Assembly: GCA_051893155.1 (NCBI GenBank)
Contig: JBJFGY010000077.1
Coordinates: forward strand, 1 to 38,836
Length of the DNA: 38,836 nt
Direction: 5' to 3'
From: UBA6448 sp051893155
GTDB lineage: Bacteria; Bacillota_I; Bacilli_A; RF39; UBA660
Shown here: positions 9,169 to 16,907 of the stretch, piece by piece
Numbering within the stretch: position 1 is the first letter of the stretch
Layout: each line of letters begins with the position of its first letter
Program-made: the position numbers and the translations under genes
Notes under the pieces: generated by a model
Told to the model about the DNA's origin: nothing
The model's database searches: none
What the model saw: only the letters and a program-made list of their open reading frames with translations

Positions 9169-9531
9169 TTAATCTAAACTATCTTTATTATCATTTTCAT
9201 GTATTTTTTTTATAATATTCTCTATTTTATTACCATATTCAATACTTTCATCATATGTAAACTCTAAAAAAGGGATATTTCTTGCCTCAATAAGATTAGC
9301 AAGTTTACCTCTTATAAATGAACTAGCTTCATTTACCTCTTTTTCGATTTCTTTTTTACTTAATGGTGAAAGTGAAGTAAAATAAACTTTACAATAACTA
9401 AAATCTTTAGAAAGTTTACAACTTGTTATAGTAATAGTTTTAATTAATTCATCATGACATTCCCTTTGAATAATAAGTGGAATATATTTTTCAATATCGC
9501 TTTCTATTCTTTTTACATTTAAACTAGGCAC
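9169..9531 (-). CDS. rbfA: 30S ribosome-binding factor A
   Basis: 120 residues with the KH-type fold pattern of RbfA: start MPSLNVKRIES, central VYFTSLSP, and the RGKLANLIEARNIPFLEFTYD segment. It helps mature the 16S 5' end and the late 30S subunit. The start codon is GTG, inside the last codons of infB (8-base overlap), and its ribosome binding site GGAGG is part of infB codons, so the two are translationally coupled. Confidence 0.9.
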   Translation of the reverse strand: MPSLNVKRIESDIEKYIPLIIQRECHDELIKTITITSCKLSKDFSYCKVYFTSLSPLSKKEIEKEVNEASSFIRGKLANLIEARNIPFLEFTYDESIEYGNKIENIIKKIHENDNKDSLD

Positions 9532-11629
9532 GTTTAATTTCCTCCATTACATATACTTCAAAGATATCATTTGGTTTAAAGTCATCATATTTTTCAAGAG
9601 TAATACCACATTCAAAGCCTTTTTTAACTTCTTTTACTTGATCTTTACCTCTTTGAATTGAAGAAATTTTAGTATCCGCTAAAACAGTTGAATCACGAAT
9701 AACACGCACATTACTATTACTTTTTACTAATCCTTCAGTAACATATACTCCCGCAATATTACCAACTTTAGAAAATTTAAATATTTGTCTTACTTCACAA
9801 GCACCAATTTTCTTTTCTTCAAATTTTGGATCAAGCATTCCTGTTAAAGCAGCTTCAATGTCTTCGACTAATTTATAGATAATTGTATAAAGTCTTATAT
9901 CAATTCCATATTCTTTCGCCATATCTTTTGCATCAGATGATGGTACTACATTAAATCCAATAACAATTGCTTTAGATGCACTAGCCAAAACTATATCGCT
10001 TTCAGAAATAGGTCCAATACCACTTCTTATGACTTTAACTTTAACATCTTCGACTTTGATTTTTTCTAAAGAACTTTTTACAGCTTCTTCGCTACCTCTA
10101 ACATCTGCTTTTAAAACTACTGCTATTTCTTTTTGACCTTTATTTATGCTATCAAATAATTCATCAAGTGAAAGTGATTTTTTTTCACCTTTTTTAGCAT
10201 CTTCAGCATTTTTTCTTTTAATAGAAATATTTTTTGCTTCTTCAATTGTTTCAAATGCCATGAATTTATCACCAGCTCGAGGAGTATCATTAAGTCCTGT
10301 TATTTCCACTGGAGTAGATGGACCAGCTTCAACAATATTTTCTCCCCTATCGTTTTTCATTGTTCTTACCTTTCCATAAGTTGTACCAACAACAACAGGG
10401 TCTCCTAAACGAAGGGTTCCATTAAGAATTAAAAATGATGCAATTCCACCAATATTCTTATCTAGTTTTTCTTCAATAACAGCACCCAAGGCATATCTTG
10501 ATGGATTTGCTTTAAGTTCTTTTACTTCCGCAATAGCAAGTATTGTATCTAGAAGTTTATCAACTCCTTCGCCAGTTTTCGCAGAAATATTTATAAATGG
10601 ATAATCTCCACCCCAACTTTCTGGAGTAATACCTTCCTCAGCCATTTGTGTATAAACTCTTTCAATATTTGAATCTGGTTTATCTATTTTATTAACCGCA
10701 ACAACGATTGGAACTCCAGCACTTTTAGCATGATCAATTGCTTCTTTTGTTTGAGGCATAACACCATCATCAGCTGCAACAATAATTATTACAATATCAG
10801 TTACACTTGCTCCTCTTGCACGCATTTGAGTAAAAGCAGCATGACCTGGAGTATCTATAAATGTAATTTTATTATTATCTTTAGTAATTTGATAAGCACC
10901 TATTGCTTGCGTAATTCCTCCAGCTTCACTTGAAGCAATATTTGAAGATCTTATATAATCAAGAAGTGTTGTTTTACCATGGTCAACATGTCCCATTATT
11001 GTAACAATGGCAGGTCTTGGGGCTAAATCTTCTTCATTATCAATTACTTCATAATTATCAAAATCTGAGATATCTTGGCTTTCTTTTCTTTTTAATGTTT
11101 TATTATAATCAAGAGCAACAATTTCAGCATTTTCAAAATCAATTTGTGCATTAATAGATAGCATTAATCCTAAACTAATTAATTTTTTAATTATATCATT
11201 TGAAGATACTCCTAAAACATTGGCAAAATCAGCAACTGTCATATTATTTTCATATAAAACAACATTATCTTCTTTACTATTACTCATTAATTTTGTTTTA
11301 TTTTTATACATTTGTTTTTTTAAATTTTTAAATTCACTATTATTACTATCTTTCTTCTTTAATTTTTGTTTAGAAGTAGCAACAAGAGAATCAGTTTTAT
11401 CGATATTTTCACTTTGCAAAACTTTTTCAATAACATCATCAATTTGATCTTCTTCTTCATAAGTAGTTTCTTTATTTGTACTAATCAAATTAATAGTATT
11501 ATCAAGCATAATAATATCATCATCAGACAAAATAGCATTTGCATCTGCTTTTATACCAAGTTCACTACATTTTCTAAGTACTTCCGCTACTGATAAATTT
11601 ACATCCTTTGCATAATCTTTAATATTCAT
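9524..11629 (-). CDS. infB: Translation initiation factor IF-2
   Basis: 701 residues. Two IF2_N-type helical modules (residues 1-50 and about 127-175) flank a short charged linker, much reduced from the long N-terminal region of Bacillus IF-2. The GTPase domain has GHVDHGKT (213-220), DTPGHAAF and NKIDKPD; domains II-IV follow with the fMet-tRNA-binding C-terminus ending near residue 700. It places initiator tRNA on the 30S subunit. Its place after nusA and ylxR is standard, although a deaminase lies between. Confidence 0.96.
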   Translation of the reverse strand: MNIKDYAKDVNLSVAEVLRKCSELGIKADANAILSDDDIIMLDNTINLISTNKETTYEEEDQIDDVIEKVLQSENIDKTDSLVATSKQKLKKKDSNNSEFKNLKKQMYKNKTKLMSNSKEDNVVLYENNMTVADFANVLGVSSNDIIKKLISLGLMLSINAQIDFENAEIVALDYNKTLKRKESQDISDFDNYEVIDNEEDLAPRPAIVTIMGHVDHGKTTLLDYIRSSNIASSEAGGITQAIGAYQITKDNNKITFIDTPGHAAFTQMRARGASVTDIVIIIVAADDGVMPQTKEAIDHAKSAGVPIVVAVNKIDKPDSNIERVYTQMAEEGITPESWGGDYPFINISAKTGEGVDKLLDTILAIAEVKELKANPSRYALGAVIEEKLDKNIGGIASFLILNGTLRLGDPVVVGTTYGKVRTMKNDRGENIVEAGPSTPVEITGLNDTPRAGDKFMAFETIEEAKNISIKRKNAEDAKKGEKKSLSLDELFDSINKGQKEIAVVLKADVRGSEEAVKSSLEKIKVEDVKVKVIRSGIGPISESDIVLASASKAIVIGFNVVPSSDAKDMAKEYGIDIRLYTIIYKLVEDIEAALTGMLDPKFEEKKIGACEVRQIFKFSKVGNIAGVYVTEGLVKSNSNVRVIRDSTVLADTKISSIQRGKDQVKEVKKGFECGITLEKYDDFKPNDIFEVYVMEEIKRA

Positions 11630-11648
11630 AGATATCCCATCCTTTCTT

Positions 11649-12173
11649 TTATCTAGATTTTGTTTGTTCTTCTATATTTATATATCCCATTTCAATTAAT
11701 ATTTCTTCTAAAGTTCTTCCTTCATACTTAACAACTTCAATATTTGTGTTATTTACTATTTCTTTGGATAAAGTTGCATCATAATTTGCATCATATATAA
11801 TTTTCTTAATACCACTATTAATTATAGAATTCATGCAATCTTTACAAGGAAAAGTATTTACATAAATAGTTGCTCCAATAGTTGATATACCATGTCTTGC
11901 GGCAAAAGCAATAGCATTTTGCTCAGCATGAGAAGCAGGACATAATTCCAAATATTTTCCTGATGCATAATCTGGCATTTTTCTTCTTCGACATCCTCCT
12001 AAATCTTCACAATGCGTAACTCCTCTAGCAGGGCCATTAAAGCCAAATGATATAGGATTATCATCTTTAACAATAATAGCGCCAACTTTTCGAGATAAAC
12101 ATGTACTTCGAAGTGATGCTAAATGAGCAATTGCCATATAATATTCTTCTTTATTAGGCCTATTATTATTCAT
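11649..12173 (-). CDS. Zinc-dependent deoxycytidylate-type deaminase
   Basis: 174 residues with the cytidine/deoxycytidylate deaminase fold. Zinc site: His82 and Glu84 in HAEQNAI, Cys110 and Cys113 in PCKDC. The FNGPARGVTHCEDLGGC segment and a second Cys set (C55, C61, C78) are as in dCMP deaminases, which can carry a second zinc. The likely reaction is dCMP to dUMP, feeding thymidylate synthesis; a ComEB-like role is an alternative name for the same fold. Oddity: it lies inside the nusA-ylxR-infB operon, overlapping ylxR by 8 bases and 19 bases before infB, where Bacillus carries the L7Ae-like ylxQ. Confidence 0.85.
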   Translation of the reverse strand: MNNNRPNKEEYYMAIAHLASLRSTCLSRKVGAIIVKDDNPISFGFNGPARGVTHCEDLGGCRRRKMPDYASGKYLELCPASHAEQNAIAFAARHGISTIGATIYVNTFPCKDCMNSIINSGIKKIIYDANYDATLSKEIVNNTNIEVVKYEGRTLEEILIEMGYINIEEQTKSR

Positions 12174-12426
12174 TATTTACCTTTCTAATTAAAGTTTCAT
12201 AAATTTCATCAGGAACGCAAACTTCTAAAACTCTATCTAATATTTTAGTCTTTTTTGCTTTATTTATCACATCAATATCTTTTTTTAAATAAGCCCCTTT
12301 TCCATTTGCTTTACCACTTTCATCATATATAACTTCTTTTTCAGGGGTTCTAACAACCCTTAATAAATCACGTTTTTCACATTTTTCTTTCGTTACAACG
12401 CATGTTCTTAAAGGTATTTTTTTCAT
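12166..12426 (-). CDS. ylxR: YlxR family RNA-binding protein (RNase P modulator type)
   Basis: 86 residues with the DUF448 signature: PLRTCVVTKEKCEKRDLLRVVRTP and the GKANGKGAYL turn. The family binds RNA, and the Bacillus member has been described as an RNase P modulator (RnpM). Its start shares one base with the nusA stop (TAATG) and its end overlaps the deaminase, so all are tightly coupled. Confidence 0.9.
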   Translation of the reverse strand: MKKIPLRTCVVTKEKCEKRDLLRVVRTPEKEVIYDESGKANGKGAYLKKDIDVINKAKKTKILDRVLEVCVPDEIYETLIRKVNNE

Positions 12427-13538
12427 TATTTATTTCCTTCCTCATTAACCTGGCTTAATGTTTTAATTTCAAGATAATAATGGGTAAGACGTGATGCAAG
12501 TTTAATATTACTTCCCTTTTTACCAATAGCTAAAGATAAATTATCATCACTTACAATTACTAAAGCTTTCTTTTCTTTTTCATCAATTATATTAACTATT
12601 GCATCTTTCGCAGGAACCATAGCATTTTTAATAAATTCCGCTGGATCATCATTATATAAAACTAAATCAATTCTTTCATCACCAAGTTCTTTTAAAACAC
12701 CAGCAATTCTACAACCTTTTTCGCCAATACATGAACCAATTGCATCTATTTTAGGATTATTTGAATAAACTGCAACTTTACATCTAATACCAGGTTCACG
12801 AACAACAGCATATATTTCAATTGTTCCATTAATAATTTCCGGAATTTCTTGTTCAAATAATCTTTTAACAAAACCAAAATGTTTTCTAGATAGCATAATA
12901 ACTGGGCCTTTAGCTCCTAAAGTTACTTTAGTTAAATATACTTTAATATTAGAACCCATCGTAATTTTTTCACCTGGAATAATTTCACTTTTAGGAAGCA
13001 TTCCTCTAGTTCTACCTAAATCAATATAATAGTTTTTTTGGTCTTCAAGAGCAACCATTCCAACCATTACTTCGCCTTCTTTATCATTAAATTCATTAAT
13101 AATACTTTCTTTTTCAGCTTCTCTTATTTTTTGCGTTAATACTTGTTTAGCAGTACCCGCAGCTACTCTTCCAAAATCTTTAGGTGTTACTTCTACTTCA
13201 ATTGTTTCTCCAACTTTTGCATTTGGATCAATTTTAACGGCATCTTCTAAAAGAATTTGAGCATCAATATTAATTTCAGGTGGAACAGTTACAGTGTTTC
13301 CTTCTTCATCAACAGTTTCACTACCTTCATCAATTTCAGAAACAACTACTAAATAAGAATAAACTTTAATATCTCCAGTCTCACGATTAATTCTAACAAT
13401 TACATTAGTTTTAGAATCAAAATTTTTCTTATATGCAGTAGTAAGTGCTAAAGTAAGTCCATCATAAATTACATCTTCACTTATATTTTTTTCTTTTGTA
13501 ACAAGCTTAACCGCTTTAATTAATTCATTACTATTCAT
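12426..13538 (-). CDS. nusA: Transcription termination/antitermination factor NusA
   Basis: 370 residues, the usual length in Bacillota. N-terminal RNA polymerase-binding domain (residues 1-125), S1 domain (around 135-200, GEVMVGMVALEDQKNYYIDL), then two KH domains with GSCIGEKGCRIAGV and LAIGKKGSNIKLAS. It modulates pausing, hairpin termination and rRNA antitermination. It starts 3 bases after rimP; its ribosome binding site GGAAAGAGG lies in the last codons of rimP. Confidence 0.95.
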   Translation of the reverse strand: MNSNELIKAVKLVTKEKNISEDVIYDGLTLALTTAYKKNFDSKTNVIVRINRETGDIKVYSYLVVVSEIDEGSETVDEEGNTVTVPPEINIDAQILLEDAVKIDPNAKVGETIEVEVTPKDFGRVAAGTAKQVLTQKIREAEKESIINEFNDKEGEVMVGMVALEDQKNYYIDLGRTRGMLPKSEIIPGEKITMGSNIKVYLTKVTLGAKGPVIMLSRKHFGFVKRLFEQEIPEIINGTIEIYAVVREPGIRCKVAVYSNNPKIDAIGSCIGEKGCRIAGVLKELGDERIDLVLYNDDPAEFIKNAMVPAKDAIVNIIDEKEKKALVIVSDDNLSLAIGKKGSNIKLASRLTHYYLEIKTLSQVNEEGNK

Positions 13539-13541
13539 TTT

Positions 13542-13787
13542 CTATCCTCTTTCCTTACTTGATATATCAAGAATATAACTATCTTCAATATCACAATATT
13601 TATCCACAATTGGATTAATTATTTTTGTAGCATCAACTATTTCATCTAAATCAATACCACCAACTTTATCTAAAGTTACCTCCAAAAAATTATATTTACC
13701 TTTCTTTTTATATGATATATTATCTACAAATATATCCATTTTTTTTATTGCAATATTAATTTTTTCAGTTAATTTTTCAAATTTCAA
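13542..13787 (-). CDS. rimP: Ribosome maturation factor RimP, N-terminal domain only
   Basis: I choose TTG at 13787 as start because AGGAAGTGAT lies before it with the GGAAG core 7 bases away; an in-frame GTG three codons upstream overlaps that site. The 81-residue product matches the alpha/beta N-terminal domain (LEVTLDKVGGIDLDEIVDATKIINPIVD, cut here in two: LEVTLDKVGG, then DLDEIVDATKI) and stops at ILDISSKERG, just where normal RimP reads SSPGLxRPL and continues into an SH3-like C-terminal domain. Usual length is about 150 residues. The stop is followed 3 bases later by nusA, so no remnant of the second domain remains. It assists 30S assembly in the family; whether this half protein works is unknown. 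Confidence 0.75.
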   Translation of the reverse strand: MKFEKLTEKINIAIKKMDIFVDNISYKKKGKYNFLEVTLDKVGGIDLDEIVDATKIINPIVDKYCDIEDSYILDISSKERG

Positions 13788-13813
13788 ATATATCACTTCC
13801 TATTTAATAATAA

Positions 13814-13835
13814 AAGTGGGATTGCAAGCCCACTT
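13814..13835 (-). promoter_or_regulatory. Leader hairpin of the rimP-nusA operon
   Basis: Perfect 7-bp stem AAGTGGG/CCCACTT with an 8-base loop in the untranslated leader, between the predicted start of transcription and rimP. On the minus strand it is followed by TTATTATTAAATA, a poor T tract, so it could be an attenuator, a stabilising 5' hairpin or a protein-binding site. GC-rich stems stand out in this genome. Confidence 0.45.
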
Positions 13836-13849
13836 AAAATGTCATACTT

Positions 13850-13878
13850 ATTTTAACACTAAAAAAAAGATATGTCTA
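13850..13878 (-). promoter_or_regulatory. Extended -10 promoter of the rimP-nusA-infB operon
   Basis: Minus strand TAGACA (13873-13878), 17-base spacer, TAAAAT (13850-13855) with TGT directly before it, an extended -10. The -35 element lies inside the terminator hairpin of the gene upstream. Confidence 0.6.
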
Positions 13879-13888
13879 TCTTTTTTTT
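13861..13888. terminator. Bidirectional intrinsic terminator
   Basis: Twelve-base arms AAAAAAAAGATA and TATCTTTTTTTT around loop TGTC, T tracts in both directions. On the minus strand it ends transcription from the surface protein gene 216 bases upstream. Confidence 0.75.
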
Positions 13889-14104
13889 ACGTTATTTTTT
13901 TCTTCGGCGCCTCGCGAAAGGGTTTTCGCTGGGGTTATTGACAACTATAACCTACTATGGTTAAATAATGTTACATTTATTGGAATTCTATATTTTATTT
14001 ATATAGAGTTTTATAGTAACTTTTTGTTGAAAGACACAGTTAAGTTAACGAGGCCGGTTTACTCTAGTGTAAAGTGTTGGCACCTACTTATTATTATTAC
14101 TGCG
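13889..14104. other. GC-richer noncoding spacer after the surface protein gene
   Basis: 216 bases with no credible gene. It holds GGCGCC (13906-13911), a perfect 6-bp hairpin GCGAAA/TTTCGC with four-base loop (13914-13929), GGTTAT/ATAACC and TATAGA-type inverted pairs further right, and a CCGG-containing block near 14053. Base composition is clearly higher in G+C than the surrounding chromosome and similar to the 3' end of the adjacent gene, so spacer and gene end may have arrived together. Position after a lectin-like variable region recalls the hairpins found downstream of DGR variable repeats. Confidence 0.5.
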
Positions 14105-16330
14105 TTATTCTATCAAAAATGGCGAAATATATGACCCATCTCCTGAGGTATACCCGGTGCCAGGTTTTAAAGAAACGGACAGCCGGGCCCCGTAAGATTT
14201 GCCCACGCCGCCGTTACTCAAGATACTATAACTATTGACAAAACGCCCGTAAGCACTGCTGTAGTATAAGCGGCAAGGGGAACCCAGCCAAAAATTCTGG
14301 CCTGTATTTAAATAATAGGTACTATCACTTGCATCTTTATAAGCAAGCCATACTTCTGGGGCGGTAAGTAATCCCACTGGATATTTAAGCGGTGCTTTTG
14401 CATTTCCTACTCTAAATTGATCTAACTCATTTGAACATACTAAACTATAATTTGTACTATAATTTTTAAATTGTAAATACTCTGTTGTACTTCCACCATT
14501 TGGATTCCAACCATTTAAATTTAATATACTTCGGTCATTACAAAATGTTGTGTCCTCTAGATAAGAGGTATATGATGTCATATTATTTTCATACCAAGTT
14601 TCTATATATATTTTCATTGTTGAATCAGTTTTATTTACATCATCTGCATATAACATTTCATTTAAAGCATCACTTACTGATTTACCATTTGTTAGCGTTA
14701 TATAATCTGCAGTTGAAGAACTAGTATGATGTACATAATATAAAGAAGTGCAAGTAGTACCTGTTGTGAAACACGTATAATGATTATTACTTATTGTATT
14801 ATAGCCACTTGACCAAGAAGAAACTGTCATTGTATCAGTAAGTGTATAAGAGCCATCAGCATATGTAAATGAATTACCAAATACAATATTAGATAATGCT
14901 GAACTAGATTTAGATGAAGAAGTATATACTGTATTATACATATAACCAACATATGCAGGTGAGTCCCAACTACTATTAAATGCACTTGTTCCTATTTGAG
15001 AATCTTCTCCAGTATTATTGCAAGTTAAATACGAATTACCTGAAGGTTTACCTACATAAAAAACTACATTATCACTACCACTTGCTCCTGATGAATCTTT
15101 TGTATATTCTACTTTTATTACATTTGAGGTAGTAAGGCCTTCAAGATTAATTGTTCCACTTATAGAACCACTATAAGTACCAAGCACTGTATCATCTTTA
15201 TAAAATATTGCTTCATCATAGCCTCCCTCTGAAGAAACTGTACATGATAATACATAATCACCTGCTTCAGCAACCGTAAATGTTATTGTTCCCGTAGCAC
15301 TATTTGTTTGATTTGTACTTGTCCATGTTTTATTTGTACTATCAAATGTATATGGGTAGTTTGCATCATTAGATACATTTAAATATTGTGATTCTTCAAT
15401 TGGAGTTGGCTTCATTATTGTTTTTGGAGTACCATTATAAATTAGTTTAACTCCCCCAGTATCGGTGGTTCTAACCATTTTCCAACATAGGTCCGCAAAA
15501 TAAACATTATTATCTTCGACTGCACCATTATAATAATATACTGGATTAGCATATGAATCTGATCCATCACCATCATATAATTTTACAAATGTATTTCCTT
15601 CATTATATTTATCTTGAATCATTGCATATAAAGTGCCACCATTATTAACACTTTGTGAAGTTTCACAATGAGTATTATCTACATAAAATCTACCTTTAAA
15701 AGTTTTATTAGCAAGAGAAGTTTGATCTAAATCTAAGTTATAAAATTTATTAGTAAAAGTCCAAGTTTGTACTGTTGGATTATTTGAACTTGAATTTATA
15801 ATTTCTACTCCACTTACAATAGTTCTTTTATATGGATTTGATCCCCAATACTCATCATAAGCAAAATTTGTTTCTTCTTTAAACATATTAGAAAAAGTTG
15901 TTGGTCCACTTGCTTGTAAAGTAAATTCTTTTGTAGCTCCTTCACTTACTGGAGTTGGTTCTTTTCCATAAATACTTGAATCATTATCATATTCAAATAT
16001 TATATCATAAGTACATTTTACTGCATAACTAGTCGTACCTGCATCTAAAGAAACAGTTAAACTAGACTCATTAGTCATAACATAATTACCAGCATTATCT
16101 TCAGTCATATTTTCAGGATCAATATCAATAGAAAATGATGTATTCGTCGCATTTAAATAAGCATTTGAAAGATTACCCGCAGATAAATTAACATTTAGCA
16201 TATTACCAAGATTAACAAAAAAATTACCAAAATAGGCAAAAGTTATAGCCATTATAATAACTAAAAAAATTGCTACTATTATAATAATTGAAATACTTTT
16301 TTTATCTAATTTATTTTTTTTATTTTCCAT
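14105..16330 (-). CDS. Membrane-anchored surface protein with DGR-target-like C-terminal lectin region
   Basis: 741 residues. One N-terminal transmembrane helix (about residues 15-34, ending ITFAYFG) with basic flank MENKKNKLDKK puts the remainder outside the cell. Residues about 40-230 are beta-rich; about 335-430 form a second sandwich-like domain (GTITFTVAEAGDYVLS, DTVLGTYSGSISG). Residues about 440-741 resemble the C-type-lectin/formylglycine-enzyme-like folds of surface proteins: PVGLLTAPEVWLAYKD, then NFWLGSPCR and a final GDGSYISPF. The tail resembles targets of diversity-generating retroelements. The last 100 codons use C- and G-ending codons far more than the rest, a sign of recent exchange or templated replacement. 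Likely role is binding or display; ligand unknown. Alternative: a paralogous domain family without retroelement. Confidence 0.75.
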   Translation of the reverse strand: MENKKNKLDKKSISIIIIVAIFLVIIMAITFAYFGNFFVNLGNMLNVNLSAGNLSNAYLNATNTSFSIDIDPENMTEDNAGNYVMTNESSLTVSLDAGTTSYAVKCTYDIIFEYDNDSSIYGKEPTPVSEGATKEFTLQASGPTTFSNMFKEETNFAYDEYWGSNPYKRTIVSGVEIINSSSNNPTVQTWTFTNKFYNLDLDQTSLANKTFKGRFYVDNTHCETSQSVNNGGTLYAMIQDKYNEGNTFVKLYDGDGSDSYANPVYYYNGAVEDNNVYFADLCWKMVRTTDTGGVKLIYNGTPKTIMKPTPIEESQYLNVSNDANYPYTFDSTNKTWTSTNQTNSATGTITFTVAEAGDYVLSCTVSSEGGYDEAIFYKDDTVLGTYSGSISGTINLEGLTTSNVIKVEYTKDSSGASGSDNVVFYVGKPSGNSYLTCNNTGEDSQIGTSAFNSSWDSPAYVGYMYNTVYTSSSKSSSALSNIVFGNSFTYADGSYTLTDTMTVSSWSSGYNTISNNHYTCFTTGTTCTSLYYVHHTSSSTADYITLTNGKSVSDALNEMLYADDVNKTDSTMKIYIETWYENNMTSYTSYLEDTTFCNDRSILNLNGWNPNGGSTTEYLQFKNYSTNYSLVCSNELDQFRVGNAKAPLKYPVGLLTAPEVWLAYKDASDSTYYLNTGQNFWLGSPCRLYYSSAYGRFVNSYSILSNGGVGKSYGARLSVSLKPGTGYTSGDGSYISPFLIE
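14158..14290 (-). other. Variable-repeat-like segment at the 3' end of the surface gene
   Basis: Codons 681-724, starting at WLGSPCR and ending SVSLKPG. It is rich in Tyr, Ser, Gly, Arg and Asn, with many NNC codons (TGC, CGC, TAC, AGC, GGC, AAC) that could each derive from AAC by changes at the two adenines. The neighbouring parts of the gene prefer NNT. No template repeat or reverse transcriptase is visible in this window. Confidence 0.45.
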
Positions 16331-16357
16331 AACTTACATTCCTATCATACTAAAAAT

Positions 16358-16386
16358 ATAATAGCATAATTTTTTTTATTTTCCAA
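16358..16386 (-). promoter_or_regulatory. Promoter of the surface protein gene
   Basis: Minus strand TTGGAA (16381-16386), 17-base spacer, TATTAT (16358-16363) preceded by TGC (extended -10). It lies in the 58-base gap after the UPF0316 gene. Confidence 0.55.
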
Positions 16387-16388
16387 TA

Positions 16389-16907
16389 TTATTTGTTAAT
16401 TTTTAATACACCATTTTCAATTTGTTTTGTCTCACTAATTGAAATAAATGCATCTTTATCAATAGATTTTACAATTTTTACTAGTTTTTTTAAATATCTT
16501 TTATCTACTTCAATAATAAGCATTTGTTTTTTTATATTATCAAAATCATTTTTTAAATCAATAATAGATATACCAAAACCATTATTTCTTAAAGTATTAA
16601 TTAAAATATCATTTTTCTTTTTAGTAATAATAGTTACATTTTCAATACCTTTAATAAAATTATTGGATATAAAAGAACCAATTAATATACCTGTAGCATA
16701 ACCAAGGGAATAACTTATTGGTATCCATAATGAATCTAAATCAACATTTAAAGCTTGCCTTGCCACTAAAAACCAAACTAATACTTCAAAAAAAGATAAT
16801 ATTGAAGAAAAAATAGTTTTTCCTTTTAATGTATAAAATGTTCTAATCGTACTTAATGTTACATCAAGTATTCTTGCAAAATATATTTGTAAACATAATG
16901 CTATCAT
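16389..16907 (-). CDS. UPF0316 membrane protein (YebE-like, DUF5698/DUF2179)
   Basis: 172 residues: three predicted membrane helices in the first 85 residues (around 2-18, 35-50 and 62-80) with the family words ARILDVTLSTIRTFYTLKG and SYSLGYATGILIGS, then a soluble C-terminal DUF2179-type alpha/beta domain ending near residue 165. The family has no proven function. Its start overlaps the sigG stop (ATGA), so it is translationally coupled to the sporulation sigma factor, which may place it in forespore expression (inference). Confidence 0.85.
   Translation of the reverse strand: MIALCLQIYFARILDVTLSTIRTFYTLKGKTIFSSILSFFEVLVWFLVARQALNVDLDSLWIPISYSLGYATGILIGSFISNNFIKGIENVTIITKKKNDILINTLRNNGFGISIIDLKNDFDNIKKQMLIIEVDKRYLKKLVKIVKSIDKDAFISISETKQIENGVLKINK

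Noticed and set aside
14485..14724. A His/Leu-rich plus-strand frame inside the surface protein gene
   Set aside because: Its odd composition results from reading Asn/Ser/Tyr-rich codons in reverse.
14105..16330. A complete diversity-generating retroelement
   Set aside because: No reverse transcriptase, accessory gene or template repeat is visible in the window; only the target-like gene end is supported.
16904..16907. Mycoplasma-type code with TGA as Trp
   Set aside because: sigG ends in TGA directly at the next start codon, and conserved Trp residues are TGG throughout.
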